Shown here: piece by piece, positions 60,270-63,639 of the stretch
Position numbering within the stretch: position 1 is the stretch's first letter
How the letters are laid out: each line of letters starts with the position of its first letter
Assembly: GCA_023410055.1 (NCBI GenBank)
Contig: JAEYQK010000099.1
Span: 1-63,639, forward strand
DNA: 63,639 nt
DNA from: Acidobacteriota bacterium
GTDB lineage: Bacteria; Acidobacteriota; Terriglobia; Terriglobales; Acidobacteriaceae
Direction of reading: 5' to 3'
Notes under the pieces: generated by a model
What the model was told of the DNA's origin: nothing
The model's input: the letters and a program-made list of their open reading frames with translations, nothing else
The model's database searches: none
Position numbers and translations under genes: made by a program

Positions 60270-63200
60270 ATGAACTGTTTCTTCTCCGGAGAGTTCCGGA
60301 GCTGTTCACGTTTCGCGAGAGGTAGGTTCGTTCTTTACACTACGCTGATTCTCATAGCCCTGGGTGTATTCTCCGTCCAGGCACTCGCACAACAATCAAC
60401 GATGGTCGGGACCGTCACCGACCCGACCGGCGCTGCAGTTGCGGGCGCATCCGTCACCATCACCCACGTTGACACCGGTCAACAATTCAAGCTGACAACC
60501 AACGACGTCGGCCAGTACGTGGCTCCGCCGCTCAGAATCGGACAATACAACATCCGTGTTGAAGCAAAGGGCTTCAAAGCATCCGAGCAAAAAGGGCTGA
60601 CGCTCAACGTTGGTGATCGCAGCCGTGCTGATTTCAAACTCGAAGTCGGAAACGCATCGGAACAGGTCACCGTCGAAGCGGCAGCCGTTGCAGTTCAGTC
60701 CGATACGGGTGAAGTCAGCGGACTGATCACGGGCCAGCAGATGACTCAGTTGGCCAGCAACGGACGAAGCATCTACAGCTTGGTTAACCTGCAACCTGGC
60801 GCCACCAGCCTTCAGAACGATTTCCAGGTTCCCACCCCGGTTGGCGGCGATGCCAACGTGAGTTTCAATGGCGGCCGACCTGGCCACAACCTTTACATGA
60901 TGGACGGCGGCGAGAACCTCGACCGCGGCGGCGCCGGCACGTTCAGCGTTATGCCCTCGGTGGACGCCATCGCGGAATTCCGCGTTCTGTCTTCCAACTA
61001 CAGCGCTGAATACGGTTTGACGTCAGCGGCAACGATGACCACCGTGCTGAAGTCGGGAACGAAGCAATTTCACGGTTCCGGTTGGTGGTTCGGTCGCAAT
61101 GACGCATTGGATGCGCGCAACTACTTCAACACCAAACCCAAACCGATGGCGAAACTGCGGTTCAATACCTACGGCTTTAACGTGGGCGGACCAGTTCAGT
61201 TCTCTAAGAAATCCGAGCCGAAAACTTTCTTCTTCTACAACATGGAATGGAGAAAGCTGATTCAGGGCGGCAACTTGGTCCAGAAGGTTCCATTCACTAG
61301 CACCTACGGTGGCAACTTCGCTAGCCACCTGCCAGCGGACGTGAAGTTGGCTGATGGCACAATTGTAGAGAATTCAGGGTTCCACGTGCCGTGTCAGAAC
61401 CAACTTTCGGCTTCCCAACTGACTGCCTTCGCGGCTGCCGGGATTACCCAGTTCAGCACACCCGTGGGCACACGTTGCTCGGTGGATCAGAAGGCGTCAG
61501 CCCAGCCGACGTTCGTGCGGTGGCCTAGCAGTCTGATTCCCACGGCGCTGCTGAATGCAAACGCCCAGGCTCTTTTGGCGGCGGGAATCTTCCCAGCCCC
61601 GACTGACAACGATCAGTTCCGCGGTGGCAGCGACTCTCCCACAAACGTTCGTGAAGAGATCGTCCGCATGGACCATACCTTCAACAGCAAGTTCTCGATC
61701 TTCGGACACTTCGTCGCCGAGCAGATCATGCAGACCTTCGGCACGACGATGTGGAGCGGCGATAACGTGCCGACGATCGGAAACACCTTCGGCAACCCGT
61801 CGTATAGCGGCGTTGTTCACGCGACACACACGATCAACGACCACCTGTTGAACGAAATCGCATTCAACTACAATGGCAACCGCATTCACATTCTGCCGCA
61901 GGGCCTCGTAAGCGCTCCGTCGGGTTTCACATTCAATCGAGTGTTCACTGGCCCGAACGACCAGGACCGTATTCCGATTATCAACCTGGCAACGACCGGA
62001 ACGCAGTACAGCGCGAACTGGACGCCGTGGAACAACAAGGCAGATTCGTACCAGATCCGCGATGACATGTCCTGGGTAAAGGGCCGCCACCAGCTGAAGT
62101 TTGGCGCCAGCTGGCTGTACTACAAGAAGGTTCAGGACGTGTTTGCCAGCACTCAGGGCAACTTCCAGTTCAATGGCAGCTACACGGGCAACGACTTCGC
62201 GGACTTCCTGCTTGGTTATTCCAACAACTACAACGAGGCTGCGGTTAAGGACTTTGGCCTCTGGAATAGCCAATCCTGGGCCGCATACATTCAGGACAAC
62301 TTCCGCGTAAACAACAGACTGACGTTGAATCTCGGCCTGCGCTGGGATGGAATTCCGCACACCTACGAGGCCAACGACCGTGGGGCGAATTTCTATCCTG
62401 AGCTTTACGATCCAAACAGAAGGCCAATCTTCAATGAGGACGGCACGACGATCAGCCCCAGCAGTCCGGGGTTGGGCACGAGCTCGAACCCGATTCTGTC
62501 TGGGTACAAGTTCTACCTGAACGGCATCGGAATCTCTGGCACGACAGGCGCTCCGTCGAGCGTAGTGAAGAACCACTGGAACAACTGGGGTCCGCGCCTG
62601 GGCTTTGCTTACGACCTGACCGGCCAAGGCAAGACCCTGATTCGTGGCGGATTCGGAATCATGTTCGACCGCATTCAGGGCAACGACATGTACAACTCCG
62701 GTACGAACGTTCCGTTCAGTGCCAGTGCTTCGTTCAACAACGTTCTGCTGTCGAATCCGAAGACAGGCATCGGTAGCGGGACTACGATCTCACCCCTAGA
62801 GTTGCCGATTGTCATCCCGGACATCACCGGCATGAACGCAGGTGACTACAAGAACACGACCAACTACCAGTACAGCCTTGGCGTTCAGCATGCCTTGGCT
62901 GAGAAGAGTGTGTTGACCGTGTCTTACGTTGGAAGCCAAACGCGACACCTAAGCTACTTCCGCAACATCAACCTGCCGGCCCAGAGCGCCATCCCCTCGT
63001 TAATGGCAGCGAACAATGCCGGTAACCTAGACTCGTTCTTCCAGACAGTGGCACCTTACGCTGGTTTCCGCTCGATTCAGCTTGCCGAGAACGGAGCCAA
63101 CGGAAAGTACAACTCGCTGCAGATCGACCTTCGTTCGCAGATCAAGAAAGACCTCACTCTCCAGGCCGGTTACACGTTCTCGCATGCCTGGGATCCCGCG

Positions 63201-63639
63201 AACAACAACAGCAACGGCTACGACCTGAACGCGATCTCCAACCCGTACGTCGGATGGAGATACGACTGGGGTTACTCGTTCTTTGATCGTCCGCACGTCG
63301 CCTTCGTGAACTATGTTTGGAGCATGCCGTTCTTCAGGAACAGCTCCAACAAGGCCGCGAAGATGATACTGGGCGGTTGGGAAATCTCCGGTATCGCGAG
63401 CTTCTCCTCCGGAGCTCCGGTGAACCTGACGGTTGGTGGAACCAACGTTTGCAGCGTTATCGCCAACTGTTCGAACCGGCCGGACCAGATTGCACCTATC
63501 AAGTACGTCAAGAAGGTGGTATCTGGAGGCATCCAGTGGATCGATCCGTCGTCCTTTGCGGCGCCTGCCGCTGGAACTTGGGGCAATGCGCCTCACAACG
63601 CGATTCGCGGTCCGGGTCGCAACAACTTCAACACGGCCC
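60270..63639 (+). CDS. TonB-dependent receptor (Oar-like), 5' part
   Basis: The N-terminal 1123 residues of a large outer-membrane receptor; the frame is open to the window end and no stop is seen. Order: signal peptide (about 1-47, ends ALAQQ), carboxypeptidase-regulatory-like beta domain (about 48-135; VTDPTGAAVAGASVTI), plug domain (about 145-250; FNGGRPGHNLYMMDGG, AIAEFRVLSSNYSAEYG) and the barrel. No SusD gene is nearby, as usual in Acidobacteriota. TTGGAGG lies six bases before the ATG. It is paralogous to the receptor at 1-1817. The upstream operator array implies tight substrate-induced expression, so it is a good candidate for oligosaccharide uptake. Confidence 0.93.
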   Translation, partial: MNCFFSGEFRSCSRFARGRFVLYTTLILIALGVFSVQALAQQSTMVGTVTDPTGAAVAGASVTITHVDTGQQFKLTTNDVGQYVAPPLRIGQYNIRVEAKGFKASEQKGLTLNVGDRSRADFKLEVGNASEQVTVEAAAVAVQSDTGEVSGLITGQQMTQLASNGRSIYSLVNLQPGATSLQNDFQVPTPVGGDANVSFNGGRPGHNLYMMDGGENLDRGGAGTFSVMPSVDAIAEFRVLSSNYSAEYGLTSAATMTTVLKSGTKQFHGSGWWFGRNDALDARNYFNTKPKPMAKLRFNTYGFNVGGPVQFSKKSEPKTFFFYNMEWRKLIQGGNLVQKVPFTSTYGGNFASHLPADVKLADGTIVENSGFHVPCQNQLSASQLTAFAAAGITQFSTPVGTRCSVDQKASAQPTFVRWPSSLIPTALLNANAQALLAAGIFPAPTDNDQFRGGSDSPTNVREEIVRMDHTFNSKFSIFGHFVAEQIMQTFGTTMWSGDNVPTIGNTFGNPSYSGVVHATHTINDHLLNEIAFNYNGNRIHILPQGLVSAPSGFTFNRVFTGPNDQDRIPIINLATTGTQYSANWTPWNNKADSYQIRDDMSWVKGRHQLKFGASWLYYKKVQDVFASTQGNFQFNGSYTGNDFADFLLGYSNNYNEAAVKDFGLWNSQSWAAYIQDNFRVNNRLTLNLGLRWDGIPHTYEANDRGANFYPELYDPNRRPIFNEDGTTISPSSPGLGTSSNPILSGYKFYLNGIGISGTTGAPSSVVKNHWNNWGPRLGFAYDLTGQGKTLIRGGFGIMFDRIQGNDMYNSGTNVPFSASASFNNVLLSNPKTGIGSGTTISPLELPIVIPDITGMNAGDYKNTTNYQYSLGVQHALAEKSVLTVSYVGSQTRHLSYFRNINLPAQSAIPSLMAANNAGNLDSFFQTVAPYAGFRSIQLAENGANGKYNSLQIDLRSQIKKDLTLQAGYTFSHAWDPANNNSNGYDLNAISNPYVGWRYDWGYSFFDRPHVAFVNYVWSMPFFRNSSNKAAKMILGGWEISGIASFSSGAPVNLTVGGTNVCSVIANCSNRPDQIAPIKYVKKVVSGGIQWIDPSSFAAPAAGTWGNAPHNAIRGPGRNNFNTA

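Overview
This window looks like a chromosomal segment of an Acidobacteriota (Terriglobia-type) bacterium. The grounds are two large Oar-like TonB-dependent receptors with no SusD partner, a dense set of exported plant cell-wall glycoside hydrolases and esterases, a CadC-type winged-helix/TPR regulator, moderately high GC, and long antisense ORFs produced by codon bias. The phylum call is inference from gene content; no rRNA or other phylogenetic marker is present.

Layout. (1) 1-12.4 kb: the 3' end of one TonB receptor, then an exported esterase, GH43, GH127 and a TPR protein on the plus strand. An uncharacterised (alpha/alpha)6-type enzyme (minus strand) is divergent from a GH29 fucosidase. 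Near-identical 14-bp palindromes (AGTTA-NCGN-TAACT) lie in the GH43 promoter and in the GH29/unknown divergent promoter and suggest one LacI-type regulon. (2) 12.4-19.9 kb: a MacA / MacB-ATPase / MacB-permease / TolC export operon divergent from an OmpR/CpxR-type regulator and sensor kinase. (3) 20-43.2 kb: a second carbohydrate block with GH115, a Cys-rich exported protein, a Tat-exported GH67/GH115-like protein of unknown family, a double-esterase fusion, a broken GH29, GH51, an SGNH (SASA) esterase, GH3, GH9 and a second GH3. Together these fit stripping and depolymerising decorated hemicellulose (glucurono-arabinoxylan, with fucosyl and acetyl/feruloyl substituents). (4) 43.5-50.6 kb: a TetR regulator, then a compact operon encoding a bacterial gasdermin, a cytosolic thermolysin-like metallopeptidase, a ComEC-type MBL-fold hydrolase and a patatin-like phospholipase, abutted by a convergent CPBP membrane protease. 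I read this as a gasdermin-based cell-death (antiphage-type) system with an unusual protease and partner set. It is the most novel item in the window. (5) 50.6-55.3 kb: an exported phospholipase C-type phosphoesterase, the winged-helix/TPR regulator and an HGSNAT-like membrane acetyltransferase. (6) 55.6-59.5 kb: nitrogen uptake, amt-PII then a second amt. (7) 59.5 kb to the end: a tandemly repeated regulatory cassette carrying GntR-like and LacI-like palindromes, followed by the second TonB receptor, which runs off the window.

How it fits together: the receptors would import oligosaccharides released by the exported enzymes, with expression probably tuned by LacI/GntR-type repressors acting at the palindromes. 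The gasdermin block sits inside this metabolic neighbourhood but is functionally separate. All four of its products lack signal peptides, as expected for intracellular activation of a membrane-pore protein. No tRNA, rRNA, CRISPR array, transposase or integrase was found.
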